Source: Calothrix sp. CSU_2_0 (lineage in GTDB: Bacteria; Cyanobacteriota; Cyanobacteriia; Cyanobacteriales; Nostocaceae). From it: a stretch of DNA of 64,000 nt. Each line of letters starts with the position of its first letter. The first letter of the stretch is position 1. Positions 1 to 10,769 of the stretch are shown one piece after another. Position numbers and translations under genes: made by a program. The stretch covers positions 1-64,000 of the forward strand of contig JAAUPE010000001.1 in the NCBI GenBank assembly GCA_012034595.1, written 5' to 3'. Under the pieces are notes generated by a model. The model did no database searches. It was not told where the DNA came from and worked only from the letters and a program-made list of their open reading frames with translations.

Positions 1-60
1 TAATGCCAATGCCCCATCCCAATGCCCAATGCCCAATGCCCAATGCCCCATCCCCAATTC
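1..60. repeat. Heptameric short tandem repeat (AATGCCC)
   Basis: Degenerate copies of the heptamer AATGCCC run directly into the trpC start. Such short tandemly repeated sequences are typical of heterocystous cyanobacteria. Read in the trpC frame the repeat adds a meaningless Pro/Asn/Met-rich N-terminus, which argues for the downstream start. Confidence 0.8.
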
Positions 61-69
61 CCAACAAAA

Positions 70-981
70 ATGCAAATCCGTCGTCGTAATCCCAACCCAA
101 ACATTGATGTCTCTATTGTCCGCTACCAAAGTACTATCAAGGATAGCGAACCTAATAGTATTTTAGAAGAAATTGTTTGGCATAAAGAAGTTGAAGTCGA
201 ACAAATGCGGCAGAAAGTGCCTTTAAACGAACTACAAAAACAAGCGATCGCATTACCCCCAACCCGCGATTTTATTGCCGCACTTCGCAATGGTAAAACG
301 AACCCCGCATTAATTGCTGAAGTTAAAAAAGCTTCCCCCAGTAAAGGTGTTATTCGCGCAGATTTTGACCCTGTAGAAATTGCCCAAGCTTACGAACGTG
401 CAGGTGCTTCTTGTTTATCAGTACTGACAGACCAAAAGTTTTTTCAAGGCAGTTTTGATAACCTTGCAAAGATACGTAATGCCGTAGATTTGCCCTTGTT
501 GTGTAAGGAGTTTGTCATCTATCCTTACCAAATGTACCTAGCACGAGTTCAAGGAGCAGATGCAGTATTACTAATTGCGGCAATTCTCAGCGACCAAGAC
601 TTACAATACTTCATAAAAATTGCTAATTCTTTAAAAATGGCTGCATTAATTGAAGTTCATAGTTTAGATGAATTAGACAGGGTATTACGATTAAATGAAG
701 TTTCGTTAGTAGGAATCAACAATCGCAATCTAGAGGACTTTTCTGTAGACTTACAAACTACCTGCAAGTTACTTTCTCAACGGAGAAAACAATTGCTAGA
801 ACGTGACATTTTAATAGTTAGCGAATCGGGTTTGCACATACCCGAAGATTTAGCGATCGTGACTGCATCCGGAGCATCTGCTGTACTTATCGGTGAATCT
901 ATCGTCAAACAACCTAATATTGAAGTTGCCGTTGCTAGTCTCTTTGCCAAAACTTCATTGCCATCCAGCTCTGGACTTTAA
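70..981 (+). CDS. trpC: Indole-3-glycerol phosphate synthase
   Basis: TrpC closes the indole ring of CdRP to give indole-3-glycerol phosphate in cytosolic tryptophan synthesis. The TIM-barrel signatures are all visible: [13 protein letters not shown] (first strand, catalytic Lys), [14 protein letters not shown] (second catalytic Lys), [22 protein letters not shown] (substrate Asn/Arg) and VSESGLH followed by AVLIGES for phosphate binding. From the ATG at 70 the protein is 303 aa, normal for cyanobacterial TrpC with its extra N-terminal segment. An in-frame ATG at 22 lies inside a tandem repeat and is unlikely to be used. No other trp gene is adjacent, which fits the scattered trp genes of cyanobacteria. 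Confidence 0.95.
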   Translation: MQIRRRNPNPNIDVSIVRYQSTIKDSEPNSILEEIVWHKEVEVEQMRQKVPLNELQKQAIALPPTRDFIAALRNGKTNPALIAEVKKASPSKGVIRADFDPVEIAQAYERAGASCLSVLTDQKFFQGSFDNLAKIRNAVDLPLLCKEFVIYPYQMYLARVQGADAVLLIAAILSDQDLQYFIKIANSLKMAALIEVHSLDELDRVLRLNEVSLVGINNRNLEDFSVDLQTTCKLLSQRRKQLLERDILIVSESGLHIPEDLAIVTASGASAVLIGESIVKQPNIEVAVASLFAKTSLPSSSGL

Positions 982-1105
982 CCAAAGCTTTGTTTCCTGT
1001 GTCACAATTCTAAATAGAAAGCAACTTGCTCTCACTCGCGATACTCCGTAGGAGTGGTCTATCGACCATCGCAAACCATTCACATCCAAATATTACGAGT
1101 TATTC

Positions 1106-1354
1106 ATGGAGCAAATTCCTCTGCCTTCTCCCATCCACTACGAACTACTGCTGCAAATGTTAGAACGACAAACAATGTCAGCAGTCGTTCAAAACCCAGC
1201 GCTGCGGCAGCAGGTTAACCAGCTTATTATCACTCTTCGCAAAGCTGCTGTGCAACAAAAACACCTCGAAGAAGCCTGCCAATTTTCAGCAGTCGAAATC
1301 GATCATCGTTGGTCACTCAATCACCACGTGGGAAAAGTCGTGACTCCCGATTGA
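1106..1354 (+). CDS. Small conserved cyanobacterial protein (DUF5340-like)
   Basis: An 82-aa soluble protein, predicted mostly helical, with a conserved-looking start (MEQIPLPSPIHYELLLQ) followed by LERQTM and a Gln-rich helix. It resembles from memory the small DUF5340 family confined to cyanobacteria, whose function is unknown. It lies 125 bases after trpC on the same strand, separated by a short interspersed repeat (around 1036-1075) containing an imperfect palindrome. No signal peptide or membrane segment is visible. The family name is recalled and could not be checked; that it is a real gene is well supported by its length and composition. Confidence 0.65.
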   Translation: MEQIPLPSPIHYELLLQMLERQTMSAVVQNPALRQQVNQLIITLRKAAVQQKHLEEACQFSAVEIDHRWSLNHHVGKVVTPD

Positions 1355-1515
1355 GACGAAATGAATGATTTTGTTTCAACTACCAAGTTTGCGGAATAAT
1401 TGTAGGTGCAGGTGCTTCTGTAGAGCGAATAAATATCGAGAATTAGCTTGACTTTAGTAACTAGTTACACTTAACTGGCTGAGATATACACTGCCAATTT
1501 CAAGGAAGAGAAGTT

Positions 1516-2883
1516 ATGGTGGCAATTTTAAGCAAAGGAGTGACAGTATCGGGAGTACAAGCATTTCAGGATAGCGATCGCTCTACACAATTCGTCTATT
1601 ATCCGACGACGGTTAGATGTATTCCTGGGGAAACACTGCAAGATTTCAAAGTATCCTATTGGGGAATTGGCAAACCGTTTTTTGTTCAGAAGAATAACCG
1701 AATTGAAAGTGTTGTTGGGGCAGTTTTGGCAGGTAGAGCCACAATTGATATATCATCTGCACAGCGCAAAGCTTTAATTGAACAAATTCGTAAAGTTTAC
1801 GGTGTAAGAAATCCGGCTTTAATTCCTTTATCTTTACAAAATGTTCGAGTTCAACCTGTTATTGCTGAAAATACTTTGAGTATCGATCGAGATTCAGATA
1901 TTAAGTTTCCTGATACGATTCAATTGGGAACTGCATTTAGTTATCAAGTGGGAACGGGAAGCAGTTTATTTGCTCAATTTGTAGCTACTCAAGGGCAAGG
2001 AAACAAGTTTATTCCTAATCCTGCATTTGGAATTAATCTGATTGGTGAATCGGAATTTTTAGGTGATTCTTGGACAGTGGAAGTTGAGGCAAATTTGAGT
2101 CAAGTTTGGTCTTATGTTCGTCGTCGAGTTGGGCTAGGAATTTCGTTAGGATGGTTTCGGTTTAAGTTGGGAGATTATGAGGGGATTATTCAAGGTTTAC
2201 AGCGCGATAAAATCATTAAGGTAAAAGTTATTGAAGGTTCTTTAGATAATGAGAAGTATGGTCAGTATTTTTTGGAAATGGGTAAGGAAATATTTGAAGT
2301 AATTAATCAACAAGTAAATTCTGAAGTCGGTTTTTTTAAGTTTGAGCCTAGTCATGATATTACACCTACAGCTTCACTGACAAATACTTTATGGAATTGG
2401 GATGTGTCACTAAATTTGGCATATGGTGAACAGTCATTAAAGTATTCACAGTCATTAAGTTATAAAAATATAATTAGTTATTCTGGCAGAATTAAGCGAT
2501 TAATTCCAGCATCAATGACATTAGCAGTAACTTGTAATCAAGCAAGTCAAAATCTATTTCAAGACTTGAGTAATCCGAATGAACCTTGTATTACAATGGC
2601 AAAAGTCGAAGAATTTCAAAAACGATTAATAGCAGAAGTTAGTAAAAAACAGCCTTTACTCGATAGAATTTATAATCGCTATATTCTGGGTGAAATTTCC
2701 CAAGAGCAATATGACAGAGCAATGAAAATTCTCAATGGTTTATCGTTTAAAGAAACAATTATGTCAGTTTCGACAGTGCAAGGTTTAATTGCTGTAAATA
2801 TTGCAGATAGTTTTCAGCAAAGTTTGACCTTGGGATTGAGTGATGATGAAATCGATTGGATATTAGTAGAAGCGATGAAATAG
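1516..2883 (+). CDS. Hypothetical protein, 455 aa, C-terminal SHOCT-like helix
   Basis: I do not recognise this family. The ATG at 1516 follows a purine-rich ribosome site (GGAAGAG). The first 70 residues look like a beta-rich domain (TQFVYYPTTVRCIPGE). Residues about 130-300 are rich in Gly, Phe and short beta strands, and residues 370-420 contain LDRIYNRYILGEISQEQYDR, which resembles the short SHOCT-type pair of helices. There is no signal peptide or transmembrane segment, so it is probably cytosolic. It is convergent with the DUF202 gene, only 34 bases away. Codon use and AT content match the neighbours. Confidence 0.6.
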   Translation: MVAILSKGVTVSGVQAFQDSDRSTQFVYYPTTVRCIPGETLQDFKVSYWGIGKPFFVQKNNRIESVVGAVLAGRATIDISSAQRKALIEQIRKVYGVRNPALIPLSLQNVRVQPVIAENTLSIDRDSDIKFPDTIQLGTAFSYQVGTGSSLFAQFVATQGQGNKFIPNPAFGINLIGESEFLGDSWTVEVEANLSQVWSYVRRRVGLGISLGWFRFKLGDYEGIIQGLQRDKIIKVKVIEGSLDNEKYGQYFLEMGKEIFEVINQQVNSEVGFFKFEPSHDITPTASLTNTLWNWDVSLNLAYGEQSLKYSQSLSYKNIISYSGRIKRLIPASMTLAVTCNQASQNLFQDLSNPNEPCITMAKVEEFQKRLIAEVSKKQPLLDRIYNRYILGEISQEQYDRAMKILNGLSFKETIMSVSTVQGLIAVNIADSFQQSLTLGLSDDEIDWILVEAMK

Positions 2884-2917
2884 GGAAAATTGAAGATAAA
2901 AAAATTGCTGATAAAAT

Positions 2918-3340
2918 TTAAGGTAAATTGCGCGATCGCGGTTGATTATTGATACGGTAATCGGAATTATTTCGTAATATTAATAAAGGGATACTCAAAA
3001 TACCCAAAGTAATTACCATTCCAGTCATTATCCAAACTAGAGAACGATTTGGCTGATAATCTCCGCGTTCAATTTGCCCATAAACTTGATTATATCGCCA
3101 TGCAGCCATTGCAATAGTAATAATACCAAATAAGACTAAAACTAAACCCAAATTTTCCGAATTGAAAAAGATATTTCTGACTGGTTCTTGTTGAGCAATA
3201 GTCATATTTAACTGACTTAGAAATAACCCAAAACGAGCAATCGCAAACCCAAAACCAATTAATGCGATTGCAGTTCGTAACCAAGCTAAAAAAGTACGTT
3301 CATTTGCTTGATGTTCTCGTTGACGGTCAATTTTTGGCAT
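2918..3340 (-). CDS. DUF202 (YidH-type) inner-membrane protein
   Basis: The 140-aa product carries the DUF202 hallmark near its start (NERTFLAWLRTAIALIGFG), three predicted membrane helices (about residues 22-42, 60-80 and 103-122) and short loops. Members of this family are small inner-membrane proteins of unknown function. The N-terminus is basic and hydrophilic, consistent with a cytosolic N-terminal tail. The gene is monocistronic here, convergent with the 455-aa gene and divergent from the HugZ-like gene. Confidence 0.85.
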   Translation of the reverse strand: MPKIDRQREHQANERTFLAWLRTAIALIGFGFAIARFGLFLSQLNMTIAQQEPVRNIFFNSENLGLVLVLFGIITIAMAAWRYNQVYGQIERGDYQPNRSLVWIMTGMVITLGILSIPLLILRNNSDYRINNQPRSRNLP

Positions 3341-3518
3341 TATGTTGAGATATTATTAATAATCAATCTGTAAATTACTATACTCCCATTAGCAAATGTG
3401 CGATACACTTTTAGCATTAAGCTATACTTATCTATGTTGCACAAAATAGACTTGTGGAATTTAGATAATCTAAAATTTCTGATTCCCTTTTTCCACCCAA
3501 TTTTTACCCATTAAATTC

Positions 3519-4016
3519 ATGTCACAATTTGAAGAAATCCAAACCATATATCAAACCTTTACCGAACAATTTGAAAGCGTTGTCATTAGCACTGTTAGCA
3601 AAGATGGTATTCCCAATGCTAGCTATGCACCTTTCGTTACTGATGATTTAAAAAATATTTATATTTATGTTAGTGGACTTTCAATACATACACAAAACTT
3701 GAATGTTGTACCCAAAGCTAACATTTTATTTCTCGAAGATGAATCAAAAACTCAGCAAATATTTGCCCGTCGTCGTTTAAATTATGAATGTGATGCCAGT
3801 TTATTAAAACGCGATACGGCAACATGGATGATAGTCAACTCAGATTTTGAAGCTAGATTCGGCAATATAATCAAGCTTTTTCGCGATTTACCAGATTTTC
3901 GCATTTTTAAACTCACACCAACTGGAGGTAGGTTTGTGATTGGTTTTGGTGCTGCATATGAAGTCGATCCAACTAATTTGAATAAGCTAATTCACATTAC
4001 CGAAGAATCGCAATAA
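3519..4016 (+). CDS. HugZ/HutZ-like pyridoxamine 5'-phosphate oxidase-fold protein
   Basis: A 165-aa single-domain split-barrel protein of the PNPOx-like superfamily. The first strands (ESVVISTVSKDGIPNASYAP) are typical of HugZ/HutZ heme-utilisation proteins, as is the segment ANILFLEDESKTQQIFARRR. Members bind flavin or heme; HugZ/HutZ degrade heme in other bacteria. The C-terminal GRFVIGFGAAYEVD also fits the family. Whether this one degrades heme or only binds a cofactor cannot be told from sequence. It stands alone, with no heme transport gene beside it. Confidence 0.8.
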   Translation: MSQFEEIQTIYQTFTEQFESVVISTVSKDGIPNASYAPFVTDDLKNIYIYVSGLSIHTQNLNVVPKANILFLEDESKTQQIFARRRLNYECDASLLKRDTATWMIVNSDFEARFGNIIKLFRDLPDFRIFKLTPTGGRFVIGFGAAYEVDPTNLNKLIHITEESQ

Positions 4017-4264
4017 TAACTTAGAGGAAAATTCAGGAGTACAGGAGTCAAAATGTTTGTAATGCAAATCTAGCGCGATCGCACACCATATTTAATGATA
4101 ATTAAATTTCTCACAAAGGTTCCCCTTTTCCAACACTTAGAGGAATGGGAAAATTGTTTCTCTCAGGTTAGAAGCATCTAATTATTAACTGTACTTATAA
4201 CACAACAGACTTTGATGATTGAATCTATATTTAGTAATTAAATTCACGTTCGATAGAACCGTAT

Positions 4265-4284
4265 GGGCAAACAGTTGTTTGCCC
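4265..4284. terminator. Hairpin downstream of the invertase gene
   Basis: Perfect 8-bp inverted repeat GGGCAAAC / GTTTGCCC with a 4-base loop, just past the invertase stop codon. It lacks a clear U-run on the minus strand, so it may be an interspersed palindrome serving as a weak terminator. Confidence 0.45.
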
Positions 4285-4296
4285 TAATTTATGTTG

Positions 4297-5793
4297 CTAC
4301 AAATACAGCGATGAATCAACAGTATTAATCTCAAACTCACACGCACGGGAAACCAATTCTTGGGGTAACTCCTCAAAACTAACTAAAGGTAAATGTTGAG
4401 GATTTTCCAACAATTCTTTAGCAAGTAAAAAACCTGCGATCGTCCAAGTTTGATATTTCCTAGATTGCTTACCAATCAACCTTCCTTTCTTCCCATCGTA
4501 ATACTCAATCCATTCATCTTTTCGCAAACGATGTTGAGCAACAGCTAATGCTTTCCTCGCTAAATCAATCCGATTTGTTTTCACCGCAGCAGCAGCCAAC
4601 ATCCATAATAGAACAGGCCAGCTACCACCATTATGATAAGACCAAGGAATATTTTTGGGGTCGCATCCCGTGACAATTCTATATTCTTCACCTTCCAAAG
4701 CTGGGAAACAAATCTTCATTGGCATATCTCCAATAAGATTTTCCCATCTTTCATCAATCAAATTCATGATTGCCTGGGATTGTTCTTCAGTGGCTAATTC
4801 GGAAATAATAGCCATTAAGTTACCGAGTGAAAAGAAGCGAGTATCAAGTTGCGATGGTCCCACATTTCCAGCAAGATAACCACCTTTAACAGGTAACCAT
4901 TTATCTAATTCATAATAAGGCAAAGAATCAGCATAAATATTAAATAAATTCACCGCCATTCTGCCATATTCTTCACCTTTAAAACGGTAAATATCATTGA
5001 GACGATTAATATCAATCCAGTAATGCTGACGAATATGAGCGCACAAAAGCGGCAAACGATTATCAATAGCTGCAACAATATCTTGGTTGCCTGGATTGCC
5101 TTCACAAATCAACAGTTCGCGAGCTGCTCGCAATGCTGCATAAAATAATGCTTGGATTTCCAGAGGATGCCCATAAATTCCCATCCGACGGTCAATCATG
5201 CAAGCACCATCCGGTACTAACAATGTCGGATACATATCAAAACGGTTTGCCAAACACAATTCCAAAATTAATTTGATTCCTGTTTGAAATTCTGGACGAT
5301 AGGCAAAACAAAAGTCTTTTGTAGCAACTACATAAGCCCGTAATAATATTATCCACCATAAACAAGAATCTACTGGTGTTACCCGTGCGATCGCATGTTC
5401 ACCAAAATCCGCATCAAGATATTCTTTTCCATCAATAGACACAACTTTAAAACTAGCAGGCATCAATCCTCGCGCTGGTTTATAAGCATCAAGTTGTCGC
5501 TCTTTCGGCTGTAATTTCAAAGTTTCTTCTAAAAAATTGCGAACAATTTCTGTTCTACCTTTAGCAAGAAAAATTAGAGCCGAAGATACAAAGTCGCGTA
5601 CAAATACCTGGTCGTAATTCAGGGCTTCTGATGAATTATCAACAGCCGCAACCGTGCCAATTGGTCGCCCATGATAATATACAATTGACTTTTCTAATGC
5701 TTCCCAGGCTTCCGCTTCAATATCTTTTTCTATTACTAAATTCTCTAATTGCATCGCCAGAATAACTCCAGTATTATTGTACTTTTTGAGCAA
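4297..5793 (-). CDS. Alkaline/neutral invertase (GH100)
   Basis: GH100 enzymes hydrolyse sucrose to glucose and fructose in the cytosol. Diagnostic segments are [58 protein letters not shown] and [16 protein letters not shown], spread over a full-length 498-aa alpha/alpha barrel. A second Met at residue 14 (coordinate 5754) is an equally good start; the first 13 residues look less conserved. Heterocystous cyanobacteria use such invertases to break down sucrose delivered between vegetative cells and heterocysts. No sucrose synthase or phosphate synthase gene is adjacent. A 1.7-kb non-coding region lies upstream and may hold its control sites. Confidence 0.93.
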   Translation of the reverse strand: MLKKYNNTGVILAMQLENLVIEKDIEAEAWEALEKSIVYYHGRPIGTVAAVDNSSEALNYDQVFVRDFVSSALIFLAKGRTEIVRNFLEETLKLQPKERQLDAYKPARGLMPASFKVVSIDGKEYLDADFGEHAIARVTPVDSCLWWIILLRAYVVATKDFCFAYRPEFQTGIKLILELCLANRFDMYPTLLVPDGACMIDRRMGIYGHPLEIQALFYAALRAARELLICEGNPGNQDIVAAIDNRLPLLCAHIRQHYWIDINRLNDIYRFKGEEYGRMAVNLFNIYADSLPYYELDKWLPVKGGYLAGNVGPSQLDTRFFSLGNLMAIISELATEEQSQAIMNLIDERWENLIGDMPMKICFPALEGEEYRIVTGCDPKNIPWSYHNGGSWPVLLWMLAAAAVKTNRIDLARKALAVAQHRLRKDEWIEYYDGKKGRLIGKQSRKYQTWTIAGFLLAKELLENPQHLPLVSFEELPQELVSRACEFEINTVDSSLYL

Positions 5794-7498
5794 ATGCGTC
5801 TTAAATTTTTATTTTGCTATCTTTAATTATAAACAATGGAGTTTTACTTACTAAATAACAGCAAAGTTATTTAACTTGATAAATAAAAAATAAAACAAAT
5901 AAAAAATACTTTACAATTCTAGTCAGTTTTTAAACTTTAAAGTTACTGATACTTATACTTATACGTTTAGATGTAATGTTAATTGACTGTAATTTACACT
6001 CCATCGTCTATTACATCATGTGTCACTTATTAGAGAAAGAGCATATTATTCTATTTCAGCTACTAAACCCATAAGCGACACTTCGCTAAATACATACTTT
6101 TAAGTATATTCACTTATTTACAAACCTAAATAAGCAGATGATTACATAATTATCATTCTTCTACATATTAATCATAATTTATAACCTTTTTTTGCAATAT
6201 GCAATATTATTTTCAGACTTCATGCATTACACCGATGCTTAAGCAACATAATTGACGTACAAAAAAGTTTTTTAAAAAAGTTGACATAACTGCAAACAAT
6301 CTGAAAGTGATTAAATCAGAGCTTTTGACAGCCATAGTCAGTGCCAACAATTACATTATTATAAAAGTATAAAATTTTCTTTTTCACATCGATAAGCGGT
6401 TGACATCACGTATGATAATCATCAAGCATTTTTCATAAAAATTAGTAGTTTATCAGGGTTCATATACATTTTTGATAAAGTAGCGCTTATCACAATTATA
6501 TATTCTTGTTTGAATAATAAAATATAAAAATGTTATGTTGATTTAATTAAGTTGTTTTGTTAGTACCGCGTCAAGTAACGCACCATTTTACATCCTATCG
6601 CGATTACAAGTCAGAAACCCCATTTTTAAGGATTTGACATGTTAAATGCAAATACTAAATTTTTGATATTAGATTTTGGATATTAAATTTTGAACCCTAA
6701 ATTTTGAACCCTAAATTTTGAACTTTAAATGAATCGTCTCGAACAATGTATAATGAGAGTCTATAAATTGCAATGAATTATTAGCTTAACCATGATATTG
6801 CTATAATTTACGCAACTAACATATTTTTTAGGTGTATGACGCTAGGACTGTATATCTAGTAGTAATGGACTAGCTTCAAAATAAAGTACCAGGCAAAAAC
6901 TCTCAATCCAGCATAAAACAGTAAAATCTGATTGGTATATCGGTATATTATTTAATTGCAAGTCCCTAAGTTAGTATTTATAACATCATACCTGATGGTA
7001 ATTATGACCTAACGTCTAAGTTGCGACTGGTAATGATACTGCCATACAAGACAAACTTGACTCAATTGTTAACTGAAACTTTACATATTCTTGTATTTAA
7101 ATAGGTAAAATACTTGTAAACTGTTATACAAACTTTTGATTACACTTCACATTTTATTAACTATGCTAATTTATCAGTTGATTTCATCCTAATAATCCGA
7201 TATATATAGGAACCCGGTTTGAGTTCTGAATGAGTTTTTAGGCTTTAAGTTTATACCGTAAGCTTTTGAGACTCAGCATACGTTCAAAATTCAAATAGGA
7301 ATCCGATAGTGTCAAATACATGTATAAAATAAATGTAGTATATTTTGATTACTAGAAAGGTAATATTACAAATTAAATAGTTTGATTATAAATAGACAAT
7401 TTAGCTGAGTAATTAAACTTAATTTTTATGTGTAGCCTTGACCATAAATTGTTTTATATTCATTCTCTGACGTTAATCTTAAAAACCAAGAAAATCTA
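5794..7498. other. 1.7-kb AT-rich non-coding region
   Basis: No open reading frame of coding quality is visible on either strand over 1.7 kb between the divergently transcribed invertase and 371-aa genes. The sequence is strongly AT-rich with several short poly-T and poly-A tracts, and contains a 14-base tandem repeat at about 6655-6730. No tRNA or recognisable riboswitch is seen. It may hold two long leaders or an unannotated small RNA. Confidence 0.5.
6655..6730. repeat. 14-base tandem repeat
   Basis: About three near-identical tandem units of AAATTTTGAACCCT are preceded by degenerate copies (TTTTGATATTAGATTTTGGAT). It lies mid-way in the long spacer and is non-coding. Confidence 0.65.
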
Positions 7499-8614
7499 AT
7501 GTTAAAAACTGTTGAAATTGCCAAAAATCCATCCGTAGAAACCTTACTTAATCTTTGGGCACAACGCTATACAATCAACCTATCCTCTGAAGACTTACAA
7601 AGCATATTATCAAATAATAGGTTGTTAGAAGTAGCATCATCTCAAGGTCGTTCTGTAACGGCTAAAAAGTTAAAAGAGAATGTTTTAAATGTGAATTGCC
7701 AAATGGCTTGGATTCAAACAAAAACTTTTTATGCTTATATCTCTAATATATTAGATTTAAGCGAAGCTAGACGAATTACTCAATTTGCCTTTCGTGTTTA
7801 CAAAAAACTGATTGAAGTCTATCAAAAATATCCTTTAGAAGAGCTTGTAATTAGCATAGGACAACAATCACTGAATGATTTTGAAAAATCGATTGGAATA
7901 CCTAATATTGCCGAGCTTGCATATGCACTCGAACCAACATTGCTTTTATTTCAAGAGCAGCATATGGTATCTAAAGATTGGCGCTCTTTGGGGTTTATGA
8001 CGACACAATTAAACTTTTGTAATCAGCTAATTTTGAAAAAGCTTGAACCATCCGAACAAATTTTACTTGCTCCTTATTTAAAATTTGTTGAAGAGCAGGT
8101 AGCAATGCCTTGGCAAAGAGTTTGTGTTGCTGCCAGCAAGTATGAAATTGGTGCGTCGAAGCTAAAAATAGTAGAAGAAATGCTACCCAAGTCACAAGAA
8201 ATTGCGCGTTCAACTTATGAGAGACTGTTGGGATTATTTCCTAATCAACGCAGTCGTCGTGGACTGTTAAGTGATACAGGAATTGGACATTCTTGTATTC
8301 GCGATTTGAACATGTTTCAAGCTTATTTTTGGTTATGTTTTTTGGAGGAAAATATTGTACCGATTGAACAGGAGTTATTACCTTTGTGTGCGATGGTGGT
8401 TGAGGGTGTAGATATTAAATGGGAATTGACTGAGAAGTGGTGTGAAGTTTTGAATATGGAAATTCTGAATCGTGTCACTTCGGAAAATAAAGAGATATTG
8501 CAACCTCACTTGCAACAAGTTAAAGAACTTTTTTGGCAGCAACGTTATAGTTTGGGTTTTAGGGAAGAAACTCAATTAGGGGAAGTAATTTCTAATTCAT
8601 CTGCGATAGTCTGA
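7499..8614 (+). CDS. Hypothetical alpha-helical protein, 371 aa
   Basis: I do not recognise this protein. The 371 residues are predicted almost wholly helical, with no signal peptide or membrane segment and no obvious nucleotide-binding or catalytic motif. Segments such as EARRITQFAFRVYKKLIEVYQ and AMPWQRVCVAASKYEIGA look like conserved helical cores. The ATG at 7499 is the first in frame and opens a region with coding composition; about 1.7 kb of non-coding sequence lies upstream. It is probably a cytosolic scaffold or regulatory protein, but nothing in the context supports a role. Confidence 0.6.
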   Translation: MLKTVEIAKNPSVETLLNLWAQRYTINLSSEDLQSILSNNRLLEVASSQGRSVTAKKLKENVLNVNCQMAWIQTKTFYAYISNILDLSEARRITQFAFRVYKKLIEVYQKYPLEELVISIGQQSLNDFEKSIGIPNIAELAYALEPTLLLFQEQHMVSKDWRSLGFMTTQLNFCNQLILKKLEPSEQILLAPYLKFVEEQVAMPWQRVCVAASKYEIGASKLKIVEEMLPKSQEIARSTYERLLGLFPNQRSRRGLLSDTGIGHSCIRDLNMFQAYFWLCFLEENIVPIEQELLPLCAMVVEGVDIKWELTEKWCEVLNMEILNRVTSENKEILQPHLQQVKELFWQQRYSLGFREETQLGEVISNSSAIV

Positions 8615-8823
8615 ACTGACAAACGACTTATATCCATCTGGGATTTTTACAGCAGAAGTCAGAAGTAAAACAGTTTTATATATGGCTTTTAGATTGTGTG
8701 ACTCTACCTCATATAATTGCAATCTGCTGTATATTTAGATTTTTTTTATAACCTAAAATTCCGCTTGAACTTAGAATGGTACGTTACGCTTTGAAAACAC
8801 ACCTAATTCTCCACTTCTTTAAT

Positions 8824-9626
8824 CTAGGATTCTGAGTTATTAAAATTTGAATTTGAATACTGGTGTACAGCAGTGATTAAATCATTGGGTGTACCGATAT
8901 CTAGGTAGCTTCCGTCTGCAAATATTTCCGCTTGCACATGCATACCTTTTTTAATTGCTGCTTGGATGACATTACCTATCGGTAATTCTGGAAGTTTTGA
9001 TAAATCTTTTTTGCCTTTAAAGTCAAAATATGCTGGTGGAGAAACTCAGTAAATGTGGGTTTCCAGACTGCGATCGCCCACATGTATTGTAAGTTTGAAT
9101 ATTCTGGTTTCTCAATGATTAAATTAACTTTTCCAGTTGCATCAAAATCAACCATACCAGCTTTTTCCGGGGTAGAAGTGGGAAATAAACCCAAAACAAC
9201 ATCTGCATCTGTTGCTGTTTGACGTGCAAAAATTTTTGTAAAGGCATCCTCTGGCTGAAATAAAATATCGGGGAAACCTAGTGCGACAATTGCATCCTCT
9301 ACAAATGGATATGCTTGATCTAAGGTAAAGGGAACACCATAGGACAATCCCATGATTAAATATCCCAAATTCATCGATAGCATTGTACCGTCACCAAAAT
9401 ATGCAGGAATATCCCATTTACCCGATCGCAGAATAAAATACGCTTGTTCGATTCCTGCTAGTTGCATTTTTTCCAATAGGTAATGGGAAACAACCTTTGG
9501 ACAAGCTTGATTATTTTCTGGCTGATGGAAACCGATTGGATATAATTCTTTACTCAAAGGTAAGGGAGAAATACGTGTAGCTTGTCCACCAGCAGGTAAT
9601 AATCCGATTATTCTCCTTTGATTCAT
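8824..9626 (-). CDS. Sugar-phosphate nucleotidyltransferase, one frameshift near 9025
   Basis: A RfbA/GlmU-type nucleotidyltransferase, which activates a sugar 1-phosphate with a nucleoside triphosphate. The N-terminus has the signature LLPAGGQATRISPLPLSKEL, and YLIMGLSYGVPF and LGFPDILFQPEDAF fit the fold. The open frame stops at 8976, but the missing C-terminus (LPELPIGNVIQAAIKKGM, then FADGSYLDIGTPNDL) follows in the -1 frame to a TAG at 8824-8826. Adding one base to the A4 run at 9025-9028 (minus-strand T4) joins the two parts seamlessly to about 267 aa. A sequencing error is therefore more likely than decay. The sugar and nucleotide cannot be assigned. Confidence 0.8.
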
Positions 9627-9895
9627 CGATTGACTCGTATTGCTTTAAGAATTATTTAGTTATCAAGATACAGCACTTCCGGCTATTCTGAAGCACAGTT
9701 TTACAAGCAAAACACTATGCTTTTAGGTCAACTACATCCCTTTCCTATCCTAACTTTTGAGACTGTGTGCGTACCTCATAGGAGGTGGAAGGAAAATGCT
9801 ATATGTAGGACGAAGAATTCTTCGCCCTAATTCCAGTGTTTTAAACTATTTGGGTATTATGACCAGATATTGCATACGTAGATAGTGGCAGAAAA

Positions 9896-10132
9896 CTAGA
9901 GTTCACCAATAATTTCCGGTTGAGTCAACTCATCAGACATTTCAATAATTGCCCGTAGCACAGGTTTCATCAGCACATCATCCGTATTATCAAAATCTTC
10001 GTAACGACGACGTTTCGCACGATTTGCCACCTGAACCGTAATACGATAGCGATTTGAAGCTGCATGAATCAAATCTTCAGAACGGTGCATAATTTGAGAT
10101 TGTGTTGTCTCGAATTTAGAGCGCTTGAGCAT
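9896..10132 (-). CDS. rpoZ: RNA polymerase omega subunit
   Basis: The 78-aa product (from the ATG at 10132; another ATG two codons upstream is possible) matches the cyanobacterial omega subunit: [19 protein letters not shown] is the conserved core that clamps the C-terminus of beta-prime, and RAKRRRYED with [18 protein letters not shown] is the lineage-specific tail. It assists assembly of core RNA polymerase. The gene is monocistronic here, with about 270 bases of non-coding sequence to the nucleotidyltransferase gene, including a short palindromic interspersed repeat near 9805-9835. Confidence 0.9.
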   Translation of the reverse strand: MLKRSKFETTQSQIMHRSEDLIHAASNRYRITVQVANRAKRRRYEDFDNTDDVLMKPVLRAIIEMSDELTQPEIIGEL

Positions 10133-10330
10133 AATCACTTGTTCTTGAGGTCAACTTTTAGTGTAACAGTGGGGAGTTGGGAATAGGGAGAAGAAGGAGA
10201 ATTATAGTAATTTTATTGTTCCATATCCAATACCCAATATCGATTAACCACCTCTCTTGATAGAGGAAAACTTTGCTAAGAAAAATTTATAAGTAATTGA
10301 TAACACTATTACAATTTCTCGATACAAGTT

Positions 10331-10766
10331 ATGACTAATTTATTGGAAACTGCCACGAAAGCAGGCAATTTTAGTACTCTAATTAAAGCTGCTGAAGCTG
10401 CTCAACTATTAGATATTATCAAAAATTCGGATTCTTTAACGATATTTGCACCAACTGACGAAGCATTTAGTAAGTTACCGAAATCAACTTTAGATGGACT
10501 TCTTGAAGATATTCCCAAACTTAAGAAAATAGTAACTTACCACCTTACCTTTGGGGATGTACGCTCCGATGATTTAATTCAAATTGACGAAGCTCCAACA
10601 GTTGAAGGTTCGATTTTAGCAATTGAAGAAGAGTGAAAGTGGAATTAAAGTTAATAATGCCAATGTGCTTAAGACCGATATTCTCGCCGATAATGGAGTA
10701 ATTCACGTAATCGATGAAGTCTTAATGCCTGCAATAATGGGAGGAAACATAACTCCTAATTCCTGA
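10331..10766 (+). CDS. Fasciclin (FAS1) domain protein with one frameshift near 10630
   Basis: A short single FAS1 domain. Residues 1-100 carry the first conserved region ([18 protein letters not shown]) and the Tyr-His motif ([13 protein letters not shown]). The frame stops at 10634, but the last strand continues in the +1 frame as [20 protein letters not shown] and [11 protein letters not shown], ending at the TGA at 10764. Together they give about 143 aa, the normal length for a cytosolic cyanobacterial FAS1 protein without signal peptide. Unlike the other frameshifts in this window it needs removal of one base (or addition of two) in the GAAGAAGAG stretch. The family mediates adhesion or protein-protein contacts; the role here is unknown. 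Confidence 0.8.
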
Positions 10767-10769
10767 ATT

